From contig WELA01006444.1 of the NCBI GenBank assembly GCA_009602735.1, positions 213,225-277,224 on the forward strand: 64,000 nucleotides of DNA. Direction: 5' to 3'. The DNA is from Mesotaenium endlicherianum (Eukaryota; Streptophyta; Zygnematophyceae; Zygnematales; Mesotaeniaceae). The position numbers and the translations under genes were made by a program. The notes beneath the pieces are model-generated. The model was not told the origin of the DNA. It did not search any database and worked only from the letters and a program-made list of their open reading frames with translations. This document shows positions 9,387-20,328 of this stretch, piece by piece. The stretch's first letter is position 1, and each line of letters opens with the position of its first letter.

Positions 9387-12300
9387 AATGACAGGGCCGA
9401 GTTGCTGCTCCCGACAATCCCAGTGCAACAGCAGCAGCGCCACGCATCAGGCCTCACAAGACCCCCTGGAGACAGTCGTGCTCCACACAGCTGGCACGGC
9501 CCCAGAAGCAGGTGCGCGCATGCACTTCAAAAGCCCGGCAGGGGGCATCATGCACTCAGCCACGTTCATGGGCAGGACAAGCATCCCAGCGCATATCCGG
9601 CATGGCTGCTCGGAGAGGAACGGAACCGCAAAACAATAGATGCGTGCCTGCATCCAGTTGCAGTACTCGGGAGTAAAAGCAGGCATCATCAGCATTAGCA
9701 GCCGCGACAGCAGCGAGGGAGGGGGCAGAGGAGGAGCGGACCTAAACTCGATCTGGACGGTGGACCCAAACTGGCCCGACATGTGCAGCGTGCGCAGCGC
9801 CGCCGCCGCGGCCTCCACGCGGTCAAACTCGATGAAGCGGCACGGCCCACGGCTGGTGCGCGTGCTCCTTACGCGCATCACGCCACCCAGCCCGTTGGCC
9901 GCCGCCGAGAAAATGCTGCGCAGCTCCGGCTCCGTCAGCGACCCCGGAGTGCCGGGCCCGCTGTTATCGGACAGGCCCATCCACAGCGTGTTGGTGGGCA
10001 CCTTCTCGCCCCCGTGGCCCCCGCCCCCGCCCCCGCNNNNNNNNNNNNNNNNNNNNNNNNNNNNNNNNNNNNNNNNNNNNNNNNNNNNNNNNNNNNNNNN
10101 NNNNNNNNNNNNNNNNNNNNNNNNNNNNNNNNNNNNNNNNNNNNNNNNNNNNNNNNNNNNNNNNNNNNNNNNNNNNNNNNNNNNNNNNNNNNNNNNNNNN
10201 NNNNNNNNNNNNNNNNNNNNNNNNNNNNNNNNNNNNNNNNNNNNNNNNNNNNNNNNNNNNNNNNNNNNNNNNNNNNNNNNNNNNNNNNNNNNNNNNNNNN
10301 NNNNNNNNNNNNNNNNCCCCGCCCCCGCCCCCCCACCCCCCCCCAGCGCCAACCGCGGCCCACGCCCTAGCTGCTGACACGCCTGCCCCTCCGCCAGGGG
10401 AATTGGCAGCCTTTCCCAGAATGGTGCCCATGGACGAGCTAGCGTCAAGAGTGCGGCCTCCCAGGGGCGCCAGCGGCGGGGGTGGCCGCAGCCCGGGCGG
10501 CGTGACAGCTGACGACAGAGCAGGGCGTGGGGGGAGAGGCGGCGTGTGAGCTGCGTGGGAGGAGGCGGAGGCAGAGGAGGAGGAGGTGCCGCTCTGGGGC
10601 TGCTTGAACTCCACGTGGATGCTCATGGACCCGAAGCGCGTGTTGTTGAGACGTTGCTTGGCGGCCGCGGCGCCCTCCGGCTGCCGGAAGTCAATGAAGC
10701 CGCACCCGCTGTTCCGCAGAAACTTCCACCCTGTGAGCTCCCCAAACTGCGAGAATGCCGCCAGCACCTCCTCCTCTCTCACAGACGAGTCGATGCGGCC
10801 CACCCACAGATGCCTGTTATCGTTCACTCCCTGTTGCTGTTGCTGGCTCGCACCTAGACCGCTGCCCGCTTTCTCGTGCTGCTGCAGAGGCTTGGCTTGC
10901 AGGGTTGCCCCTGGGGGGGGCACTGGCAGGAGGCTGCTGATGAGTGGAGACGACGATGCATGTGGCTGGTAGTGAGGACCACCTGGCGTCTGGCCGCCGC
11001 CGCCGCTGCTGCCGCCGTTGCCAGCGCTGCCCGGCTGCAGCAGCAGCCCCTTGGCGGCAGCGGCGTTGTGGCGCGTTTCGCGCACATGGCGGAGGGCGCG
11101 CGCCGCATCCTCGGGAGTGGCAAACTCCAGCAGCAGCGCACTGACGGACACGAGCACGGCCACGCTGCGCGGCGGCGGGATGAAGGCGGCGTCCAGATCG
11201 CGCAGCAGCTCCTCCTTGGCGCCCTGGCTGCTGATGCGCCCCACCCACAGGTGCACGCTGCTGCTGCTGTTGCCACTGCTGTTGCCACTGCCCGGCTTGC
11301 CGGCCCCCAAAGTCCCCTTGTCGCCGCCGTCTGTAAAGCGGACGGTGAGGCGGCGCGCCCACGGCGGCGGGGCTGCCTGAAAGACCTCGCGCGCGCGCAC
11401 GGCGTCGCGCGTGTTGTGGTAATCGATGGCGGCGGCGTCGCGGCCGGCGCGGTAGGCCAGGCGCTCCACAGGGCCGTGCTGCTCCGCCTCGAAGCGCAGC
11501 GCTCCCTCGTTCACGTCTGGCCCCAGCCCTGCCAGCAGCAGGTGCCGCGTGGCCGGCGCCACGTCCTCGTCCGCCTCGCCTGTGTCCCCATGCTGCTGCT
11601 GCTGCTGCTGGTGATGATGATGATGCTGGTGGTGGTGATGCTGCTGCTGCTGGAAGTACGCCAACGACTCCCCAGGCTGCGGGAGCTGCTGCTGCTGCCC
11701 CCCTCCGGCCAGAGGAGACCTCAGCACGCCCGCACCTCTAGGCGCGTTAACAGCAGGAGCAGCAACAGCAGCAGCAGCTGCCGCCTCGTCAGTGGCTGCA
11801 GCATCTGCCCAGGAGCGCTCGCTTGGGGCTGCTTGGCCATGGCCATGATGGCCTTGATGCCCATGCCCATGCCCGTACCCCCCGTGCCCGTGCCCCTGCC
11901 CGTGCCTCACGTTCACCGCCACTTTGTCACCACCTGCGGAGGTGTGGGCGTGGGTGTGGGTGTGGGCATGGGGGTGGGCGTGCGAGGCGCTTCCATGCCG
12001 GGCATCTGACGGCCACCCAGCGGCAGCAGCAACGGCAACATCTCTTCCCTCCATCCCTTCTCTGCTGCCCCCCCCTCCCCCTTGCTGAGGCTCCTGGGAG
12101 GGCCCTGACCCTGGCCCCGGCCCCGCAAGGCCCGCAGAGGACGGGCCCATGCGTGCGCTTGCAGACGCCGATGCTGCTGAAGCCCCCCCCCGTGAGGTCC
12201 TCTGCGTGTGGGGAGCCGCTGCCTCCCGCGACCACAGGCGCACACTGCTGTCGTCGACTTCTGGCGCCGCTGCAAAGCTGGTGGAGTCCACAAACTCTGG

Positions 12301-14538
12301 AAGAGGCTGCTTTTCCAAAGAGCTGCTGCTGATGGCCTGCTGGAGGGCCTGCAGCCGCGGAAGAGCAATGGCCAGCACATCTGGCGCCACCACGGTCCTC
12401 CTCAGCTGCTGCAGTGCGCCCGCCAGCCATCGATGCGCGTCTGGACGACCCTCCAGAGCCTGCACTTGCCGGGTCCGGGACTGTCAGCGCCTGCTTGCCT
12501 CACGCCGCAAGGTCAGTCAAGGCCAGCAGGGACGGCGACAGAGCAGCAGCAGCAGAGAGCTGCCCCAGTAGAAAGGTTTGGAGGGAGAGCAGCAGCAGCA
12601 CCAGCAGCTTGCAATATCCTCGCAGCCTACAGTTGCCACATGTGACTGTTGCGTCTGAAAAATATTAATAGAGGCTGCAGCTCAAATGAAAGCCGGGGTT
12701 TACAAAGGGTTTCAGTAGAAGGGAGGACAAAAGGAGTGAAGCAATCAAGACCGACCTTGCTAGCCAGGCTTTTGGCAAGCGCCATCTTCTCCTGCTCCAG
12801 CCGCAACTCCTCCTCCTCCGAGACAACTTCCTCCTCTTTTGCCACAGCAGCAGCAGCTGCAGTTGCGTCCTCGTCTCTCGCCACCTTCTGCTCCGCCCCT
12901 TCTGCCCTGGGACTGCTGCTGCTGCCGGACCGGGGCTGGGGCTGGGGGGGCGGGGGTGGGGGCGGGGGTGGCAGGGTAGGAAGGGTGGCCTGCAGGAGGA
13001 AGTGGAGGCCCTCGCGGCGCTGTAGCGGGTCGGTGGAGCGCAGCGCCTCCACGCACGCGCCCAGCACCGCCTCGGGGTGCTCAGCCAGCGCCCTCAGTGC
13101 TGCACTGGCTGCCAGCGCTGCCACGCCGTTGCTCGCCTGGCTCTGCTGCTGCCCCCCCATGAGCCCGGCCGGCGCGCCCACCAGCGGCACGTGGATGGTG
13201 AGGTTGACCATGCCCGCGGCCGCCGCCAGCAGGGGGTAGCCGTGCAGCTGGCGCAGCAGGTACAGCGCCACCTCCTTCTGGATGGCCGAGCACAGCATGG
13301 GCGGCAGCGCACGGGCGCTGCGTGCAAACGCAGTGGCTGTCATGAAGGCGGGCAGCGCTCGGAAGGCCGCCTGCGCAGCCTGCATGGGCAGCCCTCCAGG
13401 CTGTGTGTTGCCGCTTCTGACCACCTCGTCGCCGGCCCAGTCGCAGAGCTGCAGCAGGACTGTGCCAGCTGCCTGGAGCCCCGTGGGACACTTGCCAGCG
13501 TAGCGTGCAATGAGCTCTGCAGCAATGACGCGTACGCTTGTGCATCCTGTAGAGAACCCAGACAATACACCCCTTCCGCAGAAAAGCACACATGGCACAA
13601 CATGAAGGACTCCTTAGAGATGCTCCTTTACGCTGTGCTGTGTCGCTTTCTTTCTGAAACCACGCATTACGTAGTATGATGGTTTCAACAGTAGATGACG
13701 CCTCAGAACATGCTCAGCACGTCCACTTATGTGCTGCAGAAACGGGTGCATTTTCAACTGTTGCTGTAAGGTATTGAGTGCTCCCGGACCCTTAAGAAGG
13801 TACCCACACCCCAAGACCAGAAACTACGTGATAGTCAGTGAGCAGTAATGACTCAGGTCTGAAATGGCTGTCCAGTGGCAAAGGGTTTAAGGCCTGGGAG
13901 CTGGGTCCAAGTACTGCACCACCATTAGACTGTCGCGGTAAGAACATGTACATGCTGCCCCCGAGCACTGTCGAGGGCATGTGCACCTTCTATAATGCAT
14001 AGGAAGTATCCTATTATGGCCAACCCATTGTCATACTATGCCATCTCGGAGAGAGTACATACATCATCATCATAGCACATAGCATATGGACGAAAGTAGA
14101 AGCAGGAAGCACAGCACAGCTCAAAATCCTGATAGGAGACACCTCCAAGTGACAGGATTTTAGGGAAGGGCAAGCACCTTTCGAGCTTTCCAGCAGCGCA
14201 TAGAAGGCTTCGTTAAGGACAGGGGTTGCAGCTTGCACTTCCGAAGAGGTTATGGACAAATTGCTCTTCACTTTGGAGTATGCCTTATAGAGGATCTTCA
14301 GCTCATTTTTCCTAGCATCAGCAGTGGTAGCGTTCAAATGGCCGGTACTGCTCTGCCAGCTCCGCAAAGCCTGCCCTCGAAGCGAATCTTCAGTTGAAGA
14401 ATTGTGATAAAGGAGATCACCTCGATCGATAACTAGCCCGTCGTTACCTCCAAGACGTCTCCTCTTCCTTAGGGGGGACTCGTAAGACTGCAAATTAGAC
14501 AGTGCAGCACTTCGACTACCACCCTGATGAAAAGACAT
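5628..14538 (-). CDS. SPEN/FPA-type RNA-binding protein (4 RRM-like domains plus SPOC), whole gene span
   Basis: This is one minus-strand gene read in pieces. Order in the protein: N-terminal exon with a basic RKRRR stretch (nuclear signal likely), a long helical exon, a Ser/His/Gln-rich segment with three RRM-like domains, an N gap, a fourth RRM, a very long Pro/Gln/Gly-rich linker, and a SPOC domain split over several exons, ending at the stop at 5628. RRMs followed by a C-terminal SPOC define the SPEN family (animal SPEN, plant FPA), nuclear proteins that act in RNA 3'-end processing, silencing and transcription. The helical N-terminal region is not part of the classical family as I know it. 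The start is the ATG at 14538, supported because exon 1 and exon 2 join in phase. The gap at 10037-10316 and the duplicated 1,092 bp around 7923 prevent a full reading. Some SPOC exon borders and one exon near 12500-12610 remain uncertain. Confidence 0.82.
5940..6041 (-). CDS. SPEN-type gene, probable SPOC exon
   Basis: After an acceptor ending GAG at 6042 the frame reads [20 protein letters not shown] then [11 protein letters not shown], a sensible stretch just before the last exon. Its 3' border is unclear: the frame closes close to the acceptor of the last exon, so the donor must lie earlier than that, or the sequence has an error here. The lower coordinate is approximate. Confidence 0.45.
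6343..6393 (-). CDS. SPEN-type gene, candidate 51-bp exon
   Basis: CTGCAG acceptor and GTAAGA donor flank a 51-bp piece. It is open in two frames, and only phase 2 ([17 protein letters not shown]) agrees with the donor of the candidate exon upstream. This is a splice-site call only. Confidence 0.35.
6469..6552 (-). CDS. SPEN-type gene, candidate SPOC exon
   Basis: The frame [20 protein letters not shown] ends at a GTATGT donor. It follows a (CA)n/(TG)n-rich intron, and the right border is uncertain because several AG acceptors are possible between 6540 and 6565. Confidence 0.45.
6578..6594. repeat. (CA)n microsatellite in an intron
   Basis: An uninterrupted CA run of about eight units within an intron of the SPEN-type gene, close to a splice acceptor on the minus strand, where it reads as (TG)n. 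Confidence 0.8.
6628..6709 (-). CDS. SPEN-type gene, SPOC exon
   Basis: An acceptor GGGGCAG ends at 6710 and a GTATGG donor follows 6628. The 82 bp join in phase to the exon ending at 6878 and encode [20 protein letters not shown] followed by DTTPPHQ. This corresponds to the SPOC stretch where plant proteins have a Cys/Ser-Arg-Thr-Gly-Leu helix. The junction reads AG then WPEK. Confidence 0.8.
6831..7922. repeat. First copy of the 1,092-bp duplicated block
   Basis: Identical, as far as I can see, to 7924-9015, the two copies being separated by a single n at 7923. The first copy ends exactly where the n starts and the second begins exactly after it, which is the pattern of two contigs that overlap by 1,092 bp and were placed end to end. 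Confidence 0.9.
6878..9457 (-). CDS. SPEN-type gene, Pro/Gln/Gly-rich linker and start of SPOC (contains assembly duplication)
   Basis: The minus strand stays open from about 9457 (the true acceptor is perhaps at 9383, just before the Gln run) through a run of about 12 Gln, a Pro run, [18 protein letters not shown], Gly- and Pro-rich low-complexity sequence, to [20 protein letters not shown] at the start of SPOC, ending at a GTACAC donor after 6878. The block 7924-9015 repeats 6831-7922, so the true linker is about 1.1 kb shorter than shown and is interrupted by the n at 7923. The strongly repetitive coding is normal for disordered linkers in green algal regulators. Long open frames on the plus strand here are shadows of the G/C-rich repeats. 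Confidence 0.75.
7924..9015. repeat. Second copy of the 1,092-bp duplicated block
   Basis: Exact counterpart of 6831-7922. In this copy the right edge continues naturally into the upstream part of the gene, while the first copy continues naturally into the downstream part, so one merged copy gives a sensible gene. Confidence 0.9.
9742..10036 (-). CDS. SPEN-type gene, fourth RRM-like domain
   Basis: The frame reads [20 protein letters not shown], then [40 protein letters not shown] and [15 protein letters not shown] is the RNP2-like strand and CRFIEF the RNP1-like strand; the EFxxxxxAxxALxxLH helix is typical of RRMs. It begins inside the N gap and ends at a GTCCGC donor following 9742. In plant FPA-like proteins the RRMs also precede a low-complexity linker and SPOC. 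Confidence 0.8.
10037..10316. other. Assembly gap (280 n) in the SPEN-type gene
   Basis: Both edges are CCCCCG-type repeats (poly-Gly coding on the minus strand), so the gap probably results from a GC-rich simple repeat. The gap lies between RRM3 and RRM4, and the reading frames on its two sides cannot be compared. Confidence 0.95.
10317..12465 (-). CDS. SPEN-type gene, large exon with RRM-like domains 1-3
   Basis: One continuous frame. It starts near an acceptor at about 12460 with [20 protein letters not shown] (helical), passes through Ser/Gly-, His- and Gln-rich low complexity, and contains three RRM-like units: [17 protein letters not shown] (about 11330-11560), [19 protein letters not shown] (about 11030-11265) and [20 protein letters not shown] with [19 protein letters not shown] (about 10600-10825). 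LWVGRI is the RNP2 strand, and GCGFIDF is a clear RNP1 in the third. The first two are diverged and may not bind RNA in the usual way. After RRM3 a Pro/Ser-rich stretch runs into the N gap. Confidence 0.82.
12756..13546 (-). CDS. SPEN-type gene, exon 2 (helical N-terminal region)
   Basis: The acceptor CTACAG ends at 13547; the donor GTCGGT follows the Lys codon at 12756-12758. The 791 bp accept the phase-1 end of exon 1 and end in phase 0. The product is rich in Ala/Leu helices ([27 protein letters not shown]-like segments, [38 protein letters not shown]), resembling HEAT/ARM-type helical repeats, then a Pro run and an acidic coiled coil ([20 protein letters not shown]). I do not recognise this region in classical SPEN proteins. 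The next downstream exon, somewhere in 12490-12620, probably encodes [20 protein letters not shown], but its borders do not phase cleanly in my reading. Confidence 0.65.
14178..14538 (-). CDS. SPEN-type gene, exon 1 with start codon
   Basis: The ATG at 14538 opens a 120-codon exon: [16 protein letters not shown], then [11 protein letters not shown] (a likely nuclear localisation signal), then [20 protein letters not shown] and a helix ending [15 protein letters not shown] donor after 14178 leaves phase 1, which joins exactly to exon 2 (KG then [11 protein letters not shown]). The lysine-rich helix leading into exon 2 reads as one continuous fold, which supports one gene. No TATA box is obvious upstream. 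Confidence 0.65.
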
Positions 14539-15775
14539 GATTCACACTATTTACATCTCAAACCAATATCAGATGACGTCGGAACGCCATCACCGATTCA
14601 CAGTTCTACTCATGCATCGTCATTACAGGACAAAGGTTAGCAAACTGCTCTTCACTGCAGCATGTCAGGTGATACATTTTCGCTCGGTAGTTCTACAGAC
14701 AAACATGTCACGAATCGTGTTGTGCTCATGCATACCTCGATCGAGGATGAATCGAAACAGTGAGGGGGCGACGAATTGCCCCTTTATGAATTGACCCCAA
14801 ACGAAAACCTCGCCGCGCGACAAAATGTAACGTAAAACCACGTCGACGACGTTCTTCAACGTCGAATATATTGAAAATTGCACAAGAAAGAGGTACAGCC
14901 ACTCACATAGAGCACATGGCTGCCACTCACATAGAGCACGCCTCAATGAACAAAGGACGGCACAACTCGCCAGGGCCGGAAGCACACCCTCTCTAGCTCT
15001 CCCACCCTGTCTTCTGCTCTCCTTGCCCCTGCTCATCCCAAGCCATGGCGGCCATGTACGTACCACCCCCGCCTAGCCCCATCCCCCATCCCTCCCACTC
15101 CTTTTCTCGGAAAAGGCACGCTCTTTTCCAAAGAGCCCACACCCGCGACCTTGTTTACACGCCTATTGAGTGCTAGAGGAGGCGAATTGAGGCCAGCCTT
15201 GCCATGGCCGACCATGGCCACTCACTGTATCAGGCCAAGTTCGTTTAATGAAAAGTGAGGTAAGGCCATGGCGCACACCACTTATGAGGCAGCGGCCCAG
15301 TGGAACCAAGTCCAACCATGTCGACCATCTCGCACTCCTCGCTTCGCCACATAAGTCGCACTCAATTGCAAGACGCACAGCTGCGAAGACTTTCTCGCAT
15401 TTAGTCGCGAGACGTCACATACCATTGCGCTGCAGCAAATGAGGTCGGTCACACTGCGTAGTCCCGGATCGCGCGTGAGGGGGCCGAAGACCACAAAGTA
15501 GTGCATGATACTCGAGAAAGAAGGAGAAAAAAAGCATTGTAGTGAGGTGAGGTGCATGCTGAAGGGCTACATTGAGGATAAGAAGGCTTCTTTTTACATG
15601 GAACCACATGCAATTTTTGATGCTTGCTGTTATATAGCGATGCTTTGAATATGACGCAGGTACATGAGGCTACGACAAGCAAGGATACGTGTGTGTGTCG
15701 CCATTGCCTGAAATTTTTGCCTTGTGCCTGGTTGTGCTTGGTTGTGCCTAAGCGCGTCGCTCTTCTAACTACAGC
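14539..15775. other. Upstream spacer with an 18-bp direct repeat
   Basis: Holds the 5' flank of the SPEN-type gene and then unassigned sequence up to the first retrotransposon. The 18-mer GCCACTCACATAGAGCAC occurs at 14898-14915 and 14922-14939. No other gene is convincing. Confidence 0.5.
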
Positions 15776-18350
15776 TTCAAATTTAGCAAATTTGGAATCT
15801 AAAAAACCACCTACTCATAGACTACATCCAAGTGAATTATCAGATTTTATTATGCAGAGACCTATCACCAGTAGCGGTTTTAGTTTTCTACCTAGAAATT
15901 GCGAGAAGAGAAGAGAGTCTAATGTCAATTTTTCCCCTTTCTTGTCCTTGCAGGCTGCCTGCCTCCAAGGGGTCTTCTGCTGCTTCTTGATGGTGGCAGG
16001 CTGCCTCCCTGAAGTCTTTGGGCTTCTAGTAGAGAGACTTGGGGCCGGTCCAAGATGGGGGTTGGCGGCATGGAAGCGTTTCAGCTTTCACTGAACTTTG
16101 TCAAGATAGTGCGCCGTCACCCAACTATTCTCAAAATCTGGATATCCTTTCCACTTGATCAAGTATTGCTACTGTATCCTGAAATTTCTCATAGCCACTA
16201 TGTCTTCCACTTCGTACTCCAAATGATCATCCACTATTGTTGGGGTTGGTTGGGTTGTCACTCGTCCTGGGAACTTGTTGTCGGGTTGCACATATGGCTT
16301 GAAGAGGGAAGCGTGGAATACGGGGTCGATGTGCATAGTCTGGGGAAGTTCTAGCTTGAAAGCAACGGGGTTGACTTGCTGGATAATCTTGAAGGGTCCC
16401 AAATACTTGGGAGAGAACTTGGTGCCGGCAGGATTGTTGTTCAGGGAAATATTATTGGATGATAGTACCACGTTGTCACCCACTCTGTACGTAATTTCTC
16501 TGGATCTGTTTGCCACTCTTGCTTGAGCATCTTGCGCGTGTTGTAGAGCTTTCTTGGCTGCTGCAAGGGCTGCTTCTAAGGTCTCCAAAAAATTTGTGGC
16601 TGCAGGTACTTCATCATGGCCAGCCGTGAAGCTCAGTGGCGTGGTCGGATGGAAGCCATAGTTGAGGAAGAATGGGGACTCTTGGGTGGAGGCTTGCGTC
16701 GTGTTGTTGTAGGCAAACTCCAAGGGGGTCAAGTACATGTTCCAGTCTTGCTCCAGAGTAGACACGTAGGCCTTTAGAGAGGTCTTTAGGGTACAATTCA
16801 TACGCTCGGTTTGCCCATCTGATTGCGGGTGGTAGGCAGTGGACATATCCAGCGATGTACCCAAGTTCTTGAAGTGATTTTTCCAGAAATGGCTTGTGAA
16901 TCTTGGATCTCTATCCGACACAATTCTTGATGGTCGTCCATGGAGTCAAAAGATGTTATCAAAGATGAGCTTTGCAAGTTGTGGTGCTGTAACCTTAGTC
17001 GTTGTGGGAATAAATTGAGCCATCTTGGTAAGTCTGTCCACGATCGTCAGTATTGCATTATGGCCTCGAGGTGTCACGGGCAGGTCCACGATAAGGCCCA
17101 TTGAGATGTCCGTCCATTGTCTTTTTGGGATTGTTAGTGGTTGGAGGAGTTCTCCCGCCTTTTGTGATGATGGCTTGACTCTTTGGCATGTGTCACAGCT
17201 CCTGCAGTACTCCTTGACTTGCTTAGACATGCCTGGCCATCAATAAGTCTTGGCTAGGACACCCGTGGTCTTGAGTATCCCAAAGTGTCATCCAAGAGGG
17301 TTGTTGTGTGCTTCTCGTAGAAGCAAGAGCCGGAGGTCTAAGTCATCAGAAACACATCTCTAGCTCGTGTCTTGCCTCACCCAATAATTGCCGTCTTGCT
17401 TCTTGTATGGGTCCAAAGCCGCTACTCCGTTCTTATAGTAAGGGTCTCTTTCATAGGCGGCTGAAAATTGAGCTTCCAGATCTGTCTTCAGAGATGCCAT
17501 CACTACTTTTAATTGCAGTCTTGAGAGGGGGTCAGCCGGGTTTGTCCTACCGAGCTGGTACTGAATCGTTATGTTGTATTGTTGCAAGTATCCACTCCAT
17601 CTTGCTCGTCTCCTTGAAAGATACTGCTGCATCTGAAGGTGCTTCAACGCCTCGTGGTCCGTAGTGATCAACACCTTGCGTCCTTCAACATAGCAGCGCC
17701 AATCCTTCAAGGCATGTACAATCGTCAATGCCTCTCGCTCCGTGGTTGTGTAATCTTGCTCGGCTGGATTTAGCTTTCTTGACTCGTAGGCAATGGGCTG
17801 CAGTCCCTTGCCTTGGTCTTGAAGCAGGATTGCTCCAATTGCATAGGAAGAGGCATCGGTGATGACGTGGAAGGGCCAATCTGGGTTTGGACTTGGGAGT
17901 GTGAGCACCGGGGATGTCATCAATCTTTGCTTCAGCTGTTGCAACGCTTCCTCCTCTTTCTTGGTCCAAACATATGGCTTGTCTTTCTTGAGTAGATCCG
18001 TGAGAGGGGCTGCTATGTGCGAGAAGCTCTGGATGAATCTCCTGTACCAATTGGCAAATTCCAAGAATGATTGGAGTTATTTCTTGGTCGTGGGGGTTGG
18101 CCATTCCTCCACCACCATGGTCTTCTTAGGGTCCATCATGATGCCATCAGCAGTCACGTGGAGACCTAGAAACTCCACTTCTTGTTTGGCAAACTCGCAC
18201 TTTGACTCCTTTGCAAATAGCTTGTTTTGCTTCAATACTTCGAGGACTTCTTTCAAGTGTCTTGCATGCTCTTCAAGGGTCTTGCTGTAGATAAGGATGT
18301 CATTGATGAAGACCACCACATATCTGTCCAACATGGGCTAAAATATGGTT
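15776..18350 (-). mobile_element. Family A chromovirus fragment (pol part), broken
   Basis: Minus-strand Ty3/gypsy sequence matching 21448-24022: chromodomain end, integrase, RNase H and part of reverse transcriptase. The first 500 bp or so differ clearly from the other copies, while the rest is nearly identical to 21.9-24.0 kb. It has no LTR of its own on the left and carries several breaks. Fossil. Confidence 0.85.
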
Positions 18351-20328
18351 CCTAGTTCTAGTAATGCCGCTTCAAAGAGGAACTATCCCAATGGCGCGGG
18401 TAATAGTGCTAGATCAAATGGTCCACCGCCCAAGATAGGCAAGATAGACAACACAGAAGCTCGCAATCGCATGATGGCAGAAAGGCTGTGTTTTGGCTGT
18501 GGGAAACATGGGCATACGATCTCGGCATGTCCTACTAGAAAGGATTCGAGAAACGATTCCAAGGGGAAAGACAAGGGGCCTTTAAAAGAGTAGCTCAGGA
18601 GATAGCCGCAAAGCCTCCTTCTGAGCTATTAATAACACGACTTAGTGAGCAGGAAATTCTAGGTGTGTGTGCGCACGCACCAAAGATTCTTGTTCACTCT
18701 GGCATACCCAATATAAATATACTTCAAAACAAATATATTTGTATGCAAGTCTTGAGCTTTGCTGAGATCTTGGAACTCGAGTGCATCCATGATACCATGT
18801 TCTTGCACTTTCAGCCGCATGATCCTAACCTTGCCAAGTGATACGCACACTTATTTCGCTTACGAAAAATGCACCAGTGTCGTGCACCAATTTATATTGC
18901 TGCATTTACACATCGACGCGCTCATTCTCACCCAATAAGTTGGTATCCCGCGCGGATGGCAATGCAAAATGGGATTTTGGTAAAGGACCTCCATATTTCC
19001 CACATTCCTCTCAAGGCGAGGACATTGCTAGTGATGCATAATGCTTCTTTAGGGTTAAGTAAGACATTTGAAACGAAAGTCTCAGGCAAATCATGCTTTA
19101 CAGTCATTGATTCAGGCGCATCAGTGAGCTTCATTAGTGCTCGTTTTGCACAAGGGATGAAGTTGCTTCCAATACTTAAGGACGAGACCCTTCGCCTCCG
19201 CGATGGCTTGTTAGCTTGTATTTTTGGAAGGATCAAATTACCGCTCAGCGTGCAGTCCTTTCATGGGCGTGTACAGTTCTACGTAACTGAATTGCCACAT
19301 GGAATCGACGCAGTTTTAGGTAACGATTGGCTTACGCAAACAAGTTCATTGCTTGACTTTGGTCAAAAGACATGCATTGTACGCAAAGGGACGAGGAAGA
19401 TTACTCTTTAGTCCCTTCAGCCCGATATGGCCTTGGAAAGTCCTTCGAAGACTTTTCTATTGTCCATAAAGCAAGCTCGACGTTTGGCAAAGCAAAGTCA
19501 AAATGTTTTCTATGGATTACTAAGACCCGATTCCCCAGCAACTTCCACTACGCTCTTTACGAAAGAGCCAATGTTAGACATTACTGGTCATGAGAACACA
19601 CTCACAGCTGAACTTTCTGCTCTTTTGCAGAAGTACAAATCAGTGTTTCCAAGTGAAATACCAGCCGGGCTTCCGCCTGATAGGAGTATTGGACATACAA
19701 TCCCGCTCATTCCCGATTCTCAACCGACTTGGCGACCAATTTATCGCCTAAGCCCGTTGGAGATGAATGAAATGAAGGACCAAATTACCGACTTGCTTGA
19801 GAAAGGATGGATTGAGCCGAGCTCTTCTCCAATCAGGGCGCCCATCCTATTTGTTCAATAGAAAGATGGGATGCTTAGAATGTGCATTGAATATCGTGCG
19901 TTGAACAACATAACGGTCAAGAACCGCTATTCGTTGCCTCACATTGATGATTTGTTTGATTCGTTGCAAGGGGCATGCGTGTTCCCCTCGCTTGGTTTAG
20001 CCCAAGGCTATCATCAGATTCAAATCACACCAGAGGATGTCCTCAAAACAGCGTTTCGTACGCCTATTGGGCACTTCCAATATAAAGTCCTAAGTTTTGG
20101 ACTTACCAATGCACCAGCGACATTCCAAAGTACGATGAACGATTTGTTCAAACCTTACTTTGGAAAATTCGTCCAGGTTTACCTCGACAATATCCTCGTG
20201 TATTCAAAGACCAGGGACGAACATTACAAGCACCTCGAGTTGGTGTTGCAAATCCTTCGTGAGCAACAGCTGCATGCTAAAGAAATGTTCCTTCTTAAAG
20301 AATGAACTTTTGTACCTCGGACACATAG
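18351..20328 (+). mobile_element. Family C chromovirus fragment (gag end, protease, part of RT), broken
   Basis: Plus-strand Ty3/gypsy pieces: a gag zinc knuckle (CFGCGKHGHTISAC), an aspartic protease (VIDSGASVSFISARF), and the N-terminal half of a reverse transcriptase ending near the VYLDNILVYSKT motif. It joins family A sequence at both ends; the left join falls in a short shared word (AAATATGGT). It has several breaks and is identical, as far as I see, to 24023-26000. Confidence 0.85.

Noticed and set aside
6790-9391. Long plus-strand open frames rich in Arg, Gly and Cys opposite the SPEN-type gene
   Set aside because: They mirror the Pro/Gln/Gly codon repeats of the minus-strand gene and show no domain of their own.
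15624-16094. A 156-codon plus-strand protein
   Set aside because: It runs antisense to and across the edge of a family A fragment and has no recognisable domain.
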